Source of the DNA: Hofstenia miamia
Taxonomy: Eukaryota; Xenacoelomorpha; Acoela
Assembly (NCBI GenBank): GCA_004352715.1
Contig: SCFE01000044.1
Coordinates: 490,485-554,484, forward strand
Length of the DNA stretch: 64,000 nt
Direction: 5' to 3'
Made by a program: the position numbers and the translations under genes. Below are positions 10,937-21,599 of this stretch, piece after piece. The stretch's first letter is position 1; every line of letters starts with the position of its first letter. The notes below the pieces were generated by a model. The model was not told where the DNA came from and made no database searches. It worked only from the letters and a program-made list of their open reading frames with translations.

Positions 10937-11503
10937 GGGTGTTTCAAAAGGCACGCCCGATGTTTAATATAAAGAAACGTGGTTAAAGAAAGAATTTATT
11001 TTTCTGATAAGTAGTATAACTACACAACAATGAAAAATGGAATTACAGAAAATAAAATAGTTAATTGTGCACATTTTATTCATTTGTAGTATCCGAAACG
11101 GGTCTGTCAGTCCTTGGAGCATCATTTATATTGCCTGTCTCCAAATTTTTTTAACTAAATTGGTGATTTTTCGGCATTGGATGAGGTGCATTATTTGGAA
11201 ATGTTCTGCCAAAAGCAGTTGCTGCCCCATTTTCATTGTTTAGATAATAAAACTTAGCTGCTGTAATTCTTTGTTGTTTAGTTAGAATGCAAAGCATGAT
11301 TACATCTAAAATTATTTTTAAGTAATAATTCTTTAAGAATAATCAATACAAGGATCTGCAAATAAGAATTCCTCAAAAAAATCAATGCGATGTAATTTCT
11401 ACGTTATAAATGATTAGAGAAAACATAGATATAGAAAATATGATAGAAAAATATCCATTGACTTTTTAACTGTAAAAAATCGAGCGACTTTTGAAACACC
11501 CTG

Positions 11504-11504
<1 letters not shown>
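10936..11504. mobile_element. MITE of about 570 bp with mariner-like TIRs
   Basis: Left end agggtgtttcaaaag at 10936-10950, right end its exact complement cttttgaaacaccct at about 11488-11502. Similarity continues past this core (gcacgcccgatg against tcgctcgattt). Both outer flanks are TA runs, consistent with a TA target. No transposase frame, so it is non-autonomous. Confidence 0.8.
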
Positions 11505-11542
<38 letters not shown>

Positions 11543-11545
<3 letters not shown>

Positions 11546-12700
11546 GGTGCGTAATAAGTTTGGAATCAAATGTTTAATTGCAGAGAATAAAAAATATACT
11601 ATTTACAATTTCGATAACAATATTAGACTACATTTATACTAAATTCTACTCAAAATAGCCACCTTTAGCTTTCATGCACTTGTGTAGTCTTCTTGGGAAA
11701 GAATATCTCATCAGGAATTTTGTTCCATTCTCGTTGTAAGGATCTTTTTAGAGATTGGATGTTGTTGTGCCGAGTAGTACAAGCGTTTCCCTCTAGTATA
11801 CTCCAAATACTAAAATCCATAGGGTTCAAATCCGGCGAATATGGTGGCCAATCCTCAGGAAGTATCACATCAGGAAAATTGTTGCACAACCACTCAACAG
11901 TTTCTTTTGCTCTTTGTGCTGGTGCTGAGTCTTGCTGCATGGTCCATTGCCTGTCTTTGTAGTGATTTTGCTCCCAAGGTTTCACAACTGCCACAAAATA
12001 TTCGGACGGTAGAACTCACCATTCATTTTGACACCTTTGTCAATACAAATAATTGGTGTCCGTCCAGTGAAGCCTACTCCGGCCCACACCATTACAGAGG
12101 CAGGATTGCCTTGTCTGCTGACTATTTTCAAACTAGTAGGAATGTCTGATGATGTTGCTGCAAGTATGCGGTCATTTTGGCGATTGAATGATTGTTCATA
12201 GCAGCAATCTTGAGGATGTGTCGCTTGGAAAACCTTAATGACCTATAGCCCAGCTGTTTCTTTACGACCTTTCGAATGGTCCCTTCAATAACTTTTAATT
12301 GTCTCGCCATTTTTCTCATTGATCCTATTCGACTAGCAACAATCTTCTTCAATTTTGCTGTAACTGCAGTTACAGGACGCCCTGACTTTGGTCTATTTTC
12401 CAATGTCCTCAACTCCTGATATCGCTTTATTGTTTTGGAAATATAACTTCTACAATCTTGTGCTGCTCAAGTGCATGAAATATTTCACATTGGCGTTTTC
12501 CACTTTGATGCATTTCAACAGTGGCAGCTCGTTTTTGTTCCATTTGACACCAAGAAATGGAAAGAAAGTCTAAAGCAAAAATCAACTGTTGAATGAAAAA
12601 ATGTATCGAAAATAGTAATTATTTCTCTTTTATCTCTATCCTGTATTTGATTGGTCATTTTTTAGACTAATAAATAAAGATGTTTCCAAACATATTACTC

Positions 12701-12704
<4 letters not shown>
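11543..12704 (-). mobile_element. Tc1/mariner-superfamily element (DD37D type), defective
   Basis: Terminal inverted repeats: CAGGGTGCGTAATAAGTTTG at the left, and TAGGGTGAGTAATATGTTTG as the complement of the right end. Both are flanked by (TA)n. The transposase is encoded on the minus strand. Length is about 1.16 kb, short for an autonomous copy because of an internal deletion. Confidence 0.88.
11665..12412 (-). pseudogene. mariner-type (DD37D) transposase, broken
   Basis: The N-terminal helix-turn-helix is visible at 12412-12180 (RPKSGRPVTAVTAKLKKIVA, then SMRKMARQLKV). The middle resumes at about 12170 in another frame (NDRILAATSSDI, VMVWAGVGFTGRTP). The C-terminal catalytic half is at 11994-11665: QDSAPAQ and PPYSPDLNPMDFSIW. 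Counting from the QD aspartate to the NPMD aspartate gives 37 intervening residues, i.e. D37D as in maT-like elements. The segment that should hold the first catalytic Asp (DEK motif) is missing, between KIAAMNNHS and NDRIL, so the copy cannot be active. Confidence 0.85.

Positions 12705-12736
<32 letters not shown>
12705..12736. repeat. (TA)16 array between mariner and Penelope copy A
   Basis: Pure TA run joining the mariner terminal repeat to the 3' end of the first Penelope-like copy. The equivalent run in the second copy (13917-13946) is two bases shorter. Confidence 0.9.
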
Positions 12737-12740
<4 letters not shown>

Positions 12741-12748
12741 TTTTTAAA

Positions 12749-12808
12749 CGCTATGAAAAATATAGACCAGTTTCGATTCTTAAAATCCTCATCAGTGACA
12801 CATATGCG
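12749..12808 (-). ncRNA. Hammerhead-ribozyme-like motif, Penelope copy A
   Basis: Reading the minus strand, the hammerhead core elements occur in order: CTGATGA (12795-12789), a stem-loop GATT-TTAAG-AATC (stem II), GAAAC, and GTC as the cleavage triplet after a two-base loop (stem III). Outer flanks CGCATATG and CATAGCG pair with one bulged A to form the far part of stem I. Very short stem III hammerheads are known in Penelope-like elements. Stem II looks one base short (AATC-GAAA rather than AATCC-GAAA), so activity is doubtful. Confidence 0.65.
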
Positions 12809-12861
12809 GGAAATAAATATTTACATGTACACTATTATAATACAAAATTACTGCATGAACA

Positions 12862-13239
12862 CTAGAATAAATTTAATGTTAGCACGCATTGTTGCTTATT
12901 TAGTAATTGATGTTTCTTTGTTTGCTTGATGATAAAAGCTTCCCCTATTTTAGGATCTTGTGTTCTTAGTTGTATGTAAAAGTTTTTTTCTTTAGCTTGG
13001 TGTTCATGCATAAATATTTCTGAACATAGATGTCCGTGAATATTCTCCTTCATTCTTGTTACCAAATGTCGCTTTGTTTCTCCGACGTACGATTTTTCGC
13101 AATCATCACATTTATAATTATAATAGACAACAGAGGAAACTAAATTCTTTGGAATAGGATCTTTATTTTGGAACATATCTTTAGTTTTATGAGATGTAAA
13201 CATAGAAACGATCTTTGTCAATTTTAAATTTGTATTCAT
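12862..13239 (-). pseudogene. Penelope GIY-YIG endonuclease domain, copy A
   Basis: 125 codons: a CxxC pair in YNYKCDDCEKSYVGETKRHL, with the YVGET-R-L-R GIY-YIG-like core, followed by a histidine and the later EAFIIK...LLNKQ segment holding the conserved Glu and Asn. This is the linker plus endonuclease typical of endonuclease-bearing Penelope-like elements. It is open by itself but out of frame with the RT part. Confidence 0.85.
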
Positions 13240-13535
13240 AGTTGATATTTTCTTCTTTAAACTGTGAATTTGGTTACATACATAAGGAAGCTTTTTAAAT
13301 ATACATTGATCATAGTTTCATCAAGCTTTTCTATTTTATTGTCTTCTTCGTTATTGCAAAATAAAGTCTTTGAATATTGTTTGATTAATTTATGCGGATA
13401 ACCATTATCCTCAAGTATTTTAAAAACTTTGTTGATGTCATCTGTAAGGTGTTTGTAATTTGAAGATGTAAGCTTAGCTCTATTAAGCAAAGCTTTGATT
13501 GTAGTTATTTTGTATGCTTTGTTATAATTTGAATG

Positions 13536-13805
13536 TTAAGGAATGTATAATCCAGAATTTGTCATTTTTATGTACCAACTAGTTTCGTATTTCTTAGTAA
13601 AATTGTGTACGCACACATCTAGAAAATTTAATTTGTTATTTACTTGACATTCCATGGTGAATTCAATACCTTTAAGATGATTATTGAGATATTTTAGAAA
13701 ATTGTTTGCTTGGCCTTTTCCTTTAAATATTGCAAACACATCATCGACATATCTAAAGTAACACTGTGGCTTGGTTATAGATGCTTTTTCAAAATTTACT
13801 TTCAA
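13536..13805 (-). pseudogene. Penelope reverse transcriptase fragment, copy A
   Basis: 90 codons with RYVDDVFAIF (palm motif with both catalytic Asp residues) and LNFLDVCV, as in Penelope-like RTs. It stops at a TAA that interrupts an otherwise continuing frame, which resumes at 13490. Everything N-terminal to the YVDD region is absent. Confidence 0.85.
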
Positions 13806-13912
13806 ATATAATTCAAATTACGAAGCCGCTTAGTTTGATGTTACTACGTTACAAAGCACACTCAGTTATTATTCCGCGGGAAATCAATATTTTTGAATGA
13901 TTNATATTACTC

Positions 13913-13950
<38 letters not shown>

Positions 13951-13958
13951 TTTTTAAA

Positions 13959-14018
13959 CGCTATGAAAAATATAGACCAGTTTCGATTCTTAAAATCCTC
14001 ATCAGTGACACATATGCG
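13959..14018 (-). ncRNA. Hammerhead-ribozyme-like motif, Penelope copy B
   Basis: Identical to the motif at 12749-12808: CTGATGA, stem II GATT/AATC, GAAAC, GTC, and outer stem I flanks CGCATATG/CATAGCG. Confidence 0.65.
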
Positions 14019-14071
14019 GGAAATAAATATTTACATGTACACTATTATAATACAAAATTACTGCATGAACA

Positions 14072-14949
14072 CTAGAATAAATTTAATGTTAGCACGCATT
14101 GTTGCTTATTTAGTAATTGATGTTTCTTTGTTTGCTTGATGATAAAAGCTTCCCCTATTTTAGGATCTTGTGTTCTTAGTTGTATGTAAAAGTTTTTTTC
14201 TTTAGCTTGGTGTTCATGCATAAATATTTCTGAACATAGATGTCCGTGAATATTCTCCTTCATTCTTGTTACCAAATGTCGCTTTGTTTCTCCGACGTAC
14301 GATTTTTCGCAATCATCACATTTATAATTATAATAGACAACAGAGGAAACTAAATTCTTTGGAATAGGATCTTTATTTTGGAACATATCTTTAGTTTTAT
14401 GAGATGTAAACATAGAAACGATCTTTGTCAATTTTAAATTTGTATTCATAGTTGATATTTTCTTCTTTAAACTGTGAATTTGGTTACATACATAAGGAAG
14501 CTTTTTAAATATACATTGATCATAGTTTCATCAAGCTTTTCTATTTTATTGTCTTCTTCGTTATTGCAAAATAAAGTCTTTGAATATTGTTTGATTAATT
14601 TATGCGGATAACCATTATCCTCAAGTATTTTAAAAACTTTGTTGATGTCATCTGTAAGGTGTTTGTAATTTGAAGATGTAAGCTTAGCTCTATTAAGCAA
14701 AGCTTTGATTGTAGTTATTTTGTATGCTTTGTTATAATTTGAATGTTAAGGAATGTATAATCCAGAATTTGTCATTTTTATGTACCAACTAGTTTCGTAT
14801 TTCTTAGTAAAATTGTGTACGCACACATCTAGAAAATTTAATTTGTTATTTACTTGACATTCCATGGTGAATTCAATACCTTTAAGATGATTATTGAGAT
14901 ATTTTAGAAAATTGTTTGCTTGGCCTTTTCCTTTAAATATTGCAAACAC
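14072..14949 (-). pseudogene. Penelope RT and endonuclease remnants, copy B
   Basis: Holds the same endonuclease frame (14072-14449), thumb frame (14467-14700) and RT palm frame as copy A. The RT frame is broken just before the YVDD box by the one-base deletion near 15003. Confidence 0.85.
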
Positions 14950-15112
14950 ATCATCGACATATCTAAAGTAACACTGTGGCTTGGTTATAGATGCTTTTTC
15001 AAAATTACTTTCAAATATAATTCAAATTACGAAGCCGCTTAGTTTGATGTTACTACGTTACAAAGCACACTCAGTTATTATTCCGCGGGAAATCAATATT
15101 TTTGAATGATTT

Positions 15113-16099
15113 ATATGTGAATATTAAATGCCGTTGTGCTAAGCATATTTTCATTATTTGAACGAATTTTTTTAATGTATTTAAAAAAATTGGTTTTTTG
15201 CAGTTTTTCATTTATACATGCCCTTTGTAAATTTCCATGTGTAAATGCGTGTTGTAACATAATTTATTTATATATTTTTTATTTCAAAACTGCCTAAATT
15301 TTAACATTTAACCCAAAAACCAACATAAAGCCTAAACAACCTAGATGAGAACACCAGTGGTTATAGAATCGTCTCCTTCATTTTCATCTTTGATTCATGC
15401 ACGCCGTACCTAGATGGGACTTGGGTGCTCTATTTTCAGCAAAGAAAGTTGTTGCTGCTATCTGAACACTGGGTGTGGGAAGAGTTTGAATGTTTTTCTG
15501 GATTTTAACCAAATTAAGAGAATTAGTCAATTTCAATAAATGCCTAAGCTATGTAAAAAAAATGCGCACTGTAATCAAACAGCCTACTCACAAGTGACTG
15601 CAAATCCAAAATTTTTAACTCAAATTAGCAGATATTCATATCCGCACCCGCATTAATTACTATGATACGGAGCTTAATCCCTCAATTGCATCAAATGCTT
15701 CAACAAAAAGGCGAAAACTCAAAAGCCTTAATTATATTCTTTCAAACATTTCTTTGCAGCTGCGCTGTTTATGATTGTACTTTTAAATATAACTGGTTTA
15801 TAGGATGTTATATGCATAGTTGTTAAAAGCGTTATTTTACGTTATTTAAAAATTATTTAAAAAAATACGTTATTTTAAGTTGTTTAAAAACTCTCGGTAA
15901 AACACGTGAACCAAAAAAAAATTATTGATAACTGAAACCAGAACGTATGTGTATGTTAAATCAATCAGAAACGGTATATGCAGTTGCTGAGACTTTTCGC
16001 TCGTAGTCCAAATCTATCATCCGATGAGTCAGTCGGCGGTTCAAGTAGACATACACAAGTTTATCTGCCCTCTTTGGCTCCAAACGATTGCTCTTTTAC
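15113..16099. other. NUDT2 intron 2, nothing recognised
   Basis: AT-rich sequence following Penelope copy B. No supported coding remnant, repeat or RNA gene. Confidence 0.5.
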
Positions 16100-16990
16100 T
16101 GTGTATAAAGTCATGGGTAGATCAGTTTCGTTCTCCTGACGATGCAGCGCATGGCTGGGCTAAAATCTTGACCGTCATCTTGTGCAATTCTGGAGTAAGG
16201 ACTCCGAAATTTGACCACCATTTATGTGCGGGAAGTGATTTTGCAGCTTTATTGACGGAAGAACTCCCAAACAGTCCTTCTTTTTGCCTGAATTTAGTTA
16301 GCTCGCTTAAGAACTTTGTTTGATCATCCACATTAGTATAGAAAATCTCAACCACATTTGCAATTCTGACATAACATCCACATTGGTATTCTGGGAATAA
16401 TTAGGAAAATTATATTCTGGGTCTGGAATAAAGCCGCACTATGAAGATTGTTGTGAAATAAGGTCCAGCGTTTTGTTAATAATCCCTGCATTGCTTTGTG
16501 TTCTGGATGGTCTTTGGTTGTATTGCCTATAATTTAACCCATTTCAAACATCTTTGTAACAACAAGAATGTATAACTTCAATGTATTAACTACCAACACT
16601 GCTACGTGCTTTCTCCTTTTGTACAATACTCATGTTTACTAATATAACATCGACTAATATTTACAGGTTACATCACATAGCTACTGACAAAATTCAGTTA
16701 TACACTACAATCTTAAAATATAATTTCCTGACCATGGGCATACCTGATTCGAAATCTCGCAAAAATGAAACAATAGGCTTGAATAATGAGTTAGCTCTGT
16801 GTCGTGTCCCACCATCCCTCGTCCAAAACACGCAGATTTACGAACTCAGTTGTTTGACTCGACCTAGACTTTAGCAAATCCTGATGTTTTTTATTAACGA
16901 CGATCTCCTGTAACTCTTGTTTGATCATCTGCAATCGTGATTGACATATGAAATTCGTGGCGAATCGTGTGTCATTTGCTTTCAAGAACT
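16100..16990 (-). pseudogene. hAT-superfamily transposase (DUF659-like), decayed
   Basis: On the minus strand KANDTRFATNFI at the high-coordinate end and EGWWDTTQS follow the RNase H-like core of DUF659-type hAT proteins (consensus ETRFASNF). The C-terminal segment 16355-16122 has LPAHKWWSNFG and ILAQPCAASSGERN, matching the dimerisation region W-x-G-x-x-x-P-L-x-x-x-A-x-x-IL-PCSSS-x-ERN. Several stops lie between the two. The extent toward 17600 is unclear. Confidence 0.7.
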
Positions 16991-17689
16991 GAAGCTTGGA
17001 ATGTTCCCGGAGATATGCTTAACCTATACAAATATTTCAAGCCGCCACATAGTAGCAGACATTCGGGTTATCAATAGCTATGAGGATGTAATTTTGACCC
17101 TGGAAGTAATGCTGGTTCACAGCTATAAAAATGATAATAGGCAGTCTATGTCATAGGAAACAGATTGTTTTGATCAAGATTATGAAGAAGGTGAGGATTG
17201 ACAACTCATTCAAACAATTTAAAAATAAAGAACAAATAGGATACATATTTATATATGTATCGCCTTGGTAGAGTGGCAATGGGACATCAATATGCTGATT
17301 CGCAAGAATAGTTCGTATTGAGTCAAGACTACTGCATTTTATGGCTATCCATTTGCTTAACATTGTTATGGCGCATAGCATTGAAAAAATGAAACTTAAA
17401 GACAACAATAACCAAATTTATGTAGAACATTAAAACAACCAATATTATTCAAAATTTTCAAAATTTTCTTCTGAACAAAATTATCGAAGTATTCAACTAA
17501 ATTGGTGAGTGAGATATTTTCTGCAAGATGACACTCTTTATAGAAAATGGTGACAATGTGCTTTGCGAATATAACGGTACTAAGCAGCACTACACTCTTG
17601 ATACAAATGAAGTTCCGAGAGAATACCTGATTTTACACTTTCTTTCTAGTAAGCCTTTCGATCTTCTATGAAGAATTAGTTATAAGGAA

Positions 17690-18400
17690 TAACTGTTTTC
17701 AACCAGTGCATCAAAATTACTGAGCAAGTGAATCTATAGTGGCAGAAGTATCCTTTGGTATATGAATAATGTTACATAGAAATATCAATAGAAATCGCAA
17801 TCTTATATACTGAACGGAGTTCTCTTACTTTAACAGTGGTACTTTCAAGTGGCGGATATGGCGAAATAAGATTTGGTACCAATGCTGTTAAGCCTATAAC
17901 AAACCGATATGCTGAGTAGTTTAATATTCCTTACGGATAACAAAGTTATGTGTATATATGTATGGCCAGCAGCAAGAGTTGATCAACAATTACTTTAGCA
18001 AAGCCCATATGAATCAATGAGATTCAAGAAGATAATATCTGTATGATTGTTTAGATTATCAACATGAAAATTTAAATCTCCTACTAAGATCGCTTTGAAC
18101 AGGACAAAGAAATACAGAAGTAAATTGCTCAAAGAAAGAAAATGATTAGTTGGAAGAGAAATAATGAAGAGGTGAAAAAAGAGCCAATGTAATTGCTGTA
18201 GGCATGCATGAAAAAATTATTCGAAGCCGATATAAAGACAGAAGTTGTTAAACGTAGAACAGAAAATACTTTTTAATCTGTCAGGTAAATATGTTCTAGG
18301 ATAGCCATGTTTCGGTTATTTCACGTGGGTAAATATCCTTTTCAATAATAACATGAATTAAAAGGTATATCTTATCAACAACGATTGTGCCTTTAAAAAC
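17690..18400 (-). pseudogene. LINE AP-endonuclease remnant
   Basis: The minus strand reads EITETWLS near 18310-18330, ILVGDLNFHVDN near 18050-18090, and an AAGHT segment near 17960, in that order. These correspond to the endonuclease motifs ITETWL, GDFN and HTLDL of APE-type LINEs. Stops and frame changes are frequent. It is a separate copy from the LINE at 3.8-6.7 kb. Confidence 0.6.
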
Positions 18401-18704
18401 AAATTTGTATTTGGCATACCACCTTTTCTCCTTTGTTGAACAATTTCATGTTCTTTATCCTCACAACAGTTTTAGGAATTCCATTGTTAACCAAATCCTA
18501 ATTGACAAAAACAGGAGTAGAAAAAGACTTCGGTGTGCAATTTTGTTCGAGAAGTACCAGAAACAAATTTGCCCTTTCTTCTAATATTGGCAAGTTTCCA
18601 AATTCCTGTTCAACACGTGAAAGAACTGTTGCTATTTGTGACAACGTGAGAAGGGATGAAAGTATTTCCATATAGAAAGGCTTAGCAGGTATGCACTGAA
18701 AAAA

Positions 18705-19190
18705 TTAATCGTCAGACGGTAATGATAATTTTCCACGAGACATTAAATCTGTAGAATTGGAATGATTGGATTCCTGCATTACTTGAAGCAATTCAATGTG
18801 ATATAAATTTGTAAGCTCTTCATTACTTATTTCAAATTCTTCATATATTACACCATTTAAATTAAATGGCCACTGAATGCGCCGAAGGGAAGTACTTGAT
18901 AAAACTTCAGTAAAGCCAATTAAGTAATTTCCTCCAGACATTTGCCTGAACTTCCAAATTCGCTTTTAAGTCAATCACTTGGAATTACGTACTCCACCCC
19001 ACCATTCAGGCGTCGTTTAGCAATATGAACTAATCCCGGAAGAGTCTTGTAAATAACTTTGCTAGTTCCAGAAATTCGAAACGATCATCACTTAATGAGT
19101 AGACTACTCTGCGATCTGAATCATTATATCTTTCATAAAGAAAAGGACACTTGACATTTATTATTTTCGACATTTGTTAGACTATTTCTA
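18705..19190 (-). pseudogene. Unidentified coding-like remnant
   Basis: A minus-strand frame (18941-18705) with a non-random acidic composition (WPFNLNGVIYEEFEISNEEL) continues upstream in a broken frame (CPFLYERYNDSDRRVVYSLS). I do not recognise the family. Its position among transposon scraps suggests another mobile element. Confidence 0.3.
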
Positions 19191-19702
19191 TCATTCTTGT
19201 GGAACCATAATAACTGTCGTGTTTTCAAGCACTAACGCATTTTTTATTGAAGACATCCAGAACAAGCTTAACCTTTTAGCATTTCATTATCATTGTCATT
19301 TTTAGATCTTTCCGCTGCAGTGCTATGTATTCGCCATTTATTGAATCTTCAATTTCCACTGTACGGTTCAACTGATTTATGACAGATTCCGAATATTTTT
19401 ATAATAGAACGATATCTTCAGTTGGCAAATACGGGTTTATTGCAATTACATTACACTATTTTAGTAAAAACTAATAGTCATATTAAATGTAATGATAAAT
19501 TAAATTTAGTGCTGGAGCATGGTGATATTCCGCATTGAACACTTTCTGCAAACTCAATACCATTTTTCATTGTTTATTCTCCTTTGATGTTTTCCTATAA
19601 TGGCATATGCCTAATTTCTTCGGCATTGTTTTTATCAAATGTTTCGGTACTCCTTCTAGTTAAAAGAAGGTGTTTGAAATTAATTATTTTTTTTGAAAAG
19701 AT

Positions 19703-19823
19703 ATATATATANNNNNNNNNNNNNNNNNNNNNNNNNNNNNNNNNNNNNNNNNNNNNNNNNNNNNNNNNNNNNNNNNNNNNNNNNNNNNNNNNNNNNNNNN
19801 NNNNNNNNNNNNNNNNNNNNNNN

Positions 19824-19854
<31 letters not shown>
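19703..19854. repeat. (TA)n array containing a 112 bp N gap
   Basis: TA runs on both sides of Ns at 19712-19823. The true length of the array is unknown. Confidence 0.9.
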
Positions 19855-19857
<3 letters not shown>

Positions 19858-20712
19858 TCCAAGAAATGCTTCTAGGAAAGGCAAGGAGTTTGATCAACAT
19901 TAAACCGAACAGAAAAGAGTTTTCTCCAAATTTAGACATTCAATTAAGTTTTAATAAGATTGCTACTAAATAGTTAATGATTTGTTTAACAAAAATCATT
20001 TCTACGAATATAGCGTCTAATATTTGGTAAATATACGGCAGAAAAATAGCATTGTGACTGAAGGTGACTATGTACATTTGCGAGGCAAAACATCTAAATT
20101 AAAACGCGGACGCTTTAATTGTTTTGGGTTAATAGATTTCCTTCAAATCTGTTACAAAATGTGTACTATATTTTAATGTTGTTTTTGAAGATAAACAGTT
20201 ATTTATGAAACACTGCTATAACTGTTTAATTTTTATTTGGTCGATGATAGTGTGCGTTCTTTTATGAAATACTTTTCATAATTTGAAATTTTATCAGATT
20301 TGCGGCAGCGAAAATCAATTTTACTATTTTGAAAAAATTTGCTTAATGAATTAGAAGCGCAGCAGAAGTAATGAAGATTGTTGGTTAGCATTCTCCATTC
20401 ATAATGTTTGTTTACATTGATTTCATGAATTAATGTCTGCAGCTTGCTTCAAACATCTCGTATATGACTTATTTTCAGACTGTCATTTTTCTTAACTCTA
20501 TATTTCCAAGATATTGTTCACTTTCATTCATTTTCATATCAATTTAGATAGCTTTGTAATAGTCCATGTATGTATAACCAAATAACAAAATATAGAATTA
20601 AAACCATTTTGCAAATAGCTTTGATGGAGAAAATTTTAATGTATATTAGTATTAACTAAAGTTGGTTACCATATTTCACTGTAGGTGAGTATACCATCAT
20701 TATTATGTTTAG
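19855..20712. other. NUDT2 intron 2, distal part; nothing recognised
   Basis: AT-rich sequence up to the acceptor ttatgtttag at 20703-20712. No supported feature. Confidence 0.5.
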
Positions 20713-20935
20713 AGTGTCAATGACATATCCTGTGAAGAAAGGAAGTAAATTAAAAGAGACTATTTATTTTTTGGCGAAACTTCGTAACCCCGATGCTCCC
20801 ATTGTCCTCTCAAGTGAGCACAGTCAGTACAAATGGTTAGATCTCTCAAGTGCTTTGGATCATATCAAATTTAAAGATCTTCAAGATAACTTAAAAAAGG
20901 CTGACATTTTCATTCAAGAATTAAAGCAAACCTAG
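20713..20935 (+). CDS. NUDT2: NUDT2-type Ap4A hydrolase, exon 3 (C terminus)
   Basis: Acceptor AG at 20711-20712. The first base completes the Arg codon from exon 2, giving NF-R-VSMTYPVKKG. The exon encodes ETIYFLAKLRNP, SSEHSQYKWLDL and a final helix to the TAG at 20933. The pattern TVIYWLAE...SHEHQAYRWL of human NUDT2 aligns throughout, including the Glu-His pair and aromatic residues near the nucleotide pocket. Phase and homology together establish that it belongs to the exons 11 kb upstream. Confidence 0.88.
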
Positions 20936-21186
20936 ATTTTTACTGTTTTAGCTTGATTGGGTGTGGATTTTTTCTTTGTAATATTCCATTGTTTAATAAT
21001 ATATATAAAATAGGCGCTTTGTGTATGTAAATTTCGAAGATCAACAAAGCGACTCTGAGCCGAAAATTCCCATACATATTACGCCTTAACAAATTATTCA
21101 CTGAACGGCCTCAAAATGTTGTTTTACGCTGAATGCAGCATATTAACTCGTTTTTTTATAATTATATGAATTATTTGGATTTTTTC

Positions 21187-21191
<5 letters not shown>

Positions 21192-21222
<31 letters not shown>
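21192..21222. repeat. (TA)n microsatellite
   Basis: Pure TA run next to a LINE 3' tail. Confidence 0.85.
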
Positions 21223-21227
<5 letters not shown>

Positions 21228-21231
21228 TTAT

Positions 21232-21310
21232 ATATTTACGGTATTCAGCTATATCGCCAGTTTGTAATTTTCAATATTTTTTTGAATAAAGAATATCTAC
21301 TCTTATCTTA
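21232..21310 (+). mobile_element. LINE 3' tail (family B), copy 1
   Basis: The string gccagtttgtaattttcaat, then ttgaataaagaatatct and TATCTTA-like end repeats, matches 28455-28500 (accagtttgtaattgttaat, then ctgaataaagaatatctt). The AATAAA and short simple tail are typical of a non-LTR 3' end. Confidence 0.65.
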
Positions 21311-21599
21311 TGTACACTCACTATCATTTGAAAACTGCTTTCCAATTATTTCTCAAATCATTGAAGAAAGTCAATATGATATAACAAGGCTAGTGAAAGA
21401 TCTAAAACCAACAACTTAAATTCTCAAGGGCATTAGTCTTTCGAAACCAAGACAATCGTAGTTGTCTACAGCCAAGTTAAATTTATCCTTTTATATTTTT
21501 AATTCTTTTTTATTGGCAATCACTTTATTTGTAACCATGCAAAAATAATTTTAAAAAAAATGAAAAAAATTAGTTTAATTATATACTGCTTAAATTCTT

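Larger units (their letters stand above)
12737..13902 (-). mobile_element. Penelope-like element, copy A (5'-truncated)
   Basis: In element order (minus strand): RT palm with the RYVDDVFAIF catalytic box (13805-13536), RT thumb region (13490-13257), GIY-YIG-type endonuclease (13239-12862), then a 3' untranslated end with a hammerhead-like motif. An in-frame TAA (after SGLYIP, before HSNYNKAYK) and a frameshift before the endonuclease inactivate it. The upstream RT is missing. The end abuts a single N at 13903. Confidence 0.88.
13904..15112 (-). mobile_element. Penelope-like element, copy B, near-identical tandem copy
   Basis: Repeats 12692-13902 almost base for base, including flanking attactcaccc and (TA)n, with the same stop and frameshift. 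Differences seen: the TA run is two bases shorter and one T is missing near 15003 (aaaatta for aaaattta), which adds a second frameshift upstream of the YVDD box. Shared lesions show the two copies did not insert independently. The single N at 13903 marks the junction. Confidence 0.88.

Noticed and set aside
11693-12149. Plus-strand frames over the mariner-type element
   Set aside because: Shadows of the minus-strand transposase, which has clear catalytic motifs.
19584-19939. Open frames running through Ns
   Set aside because: They cross a 112 base gap and TA repeats; no real residues are encoded.
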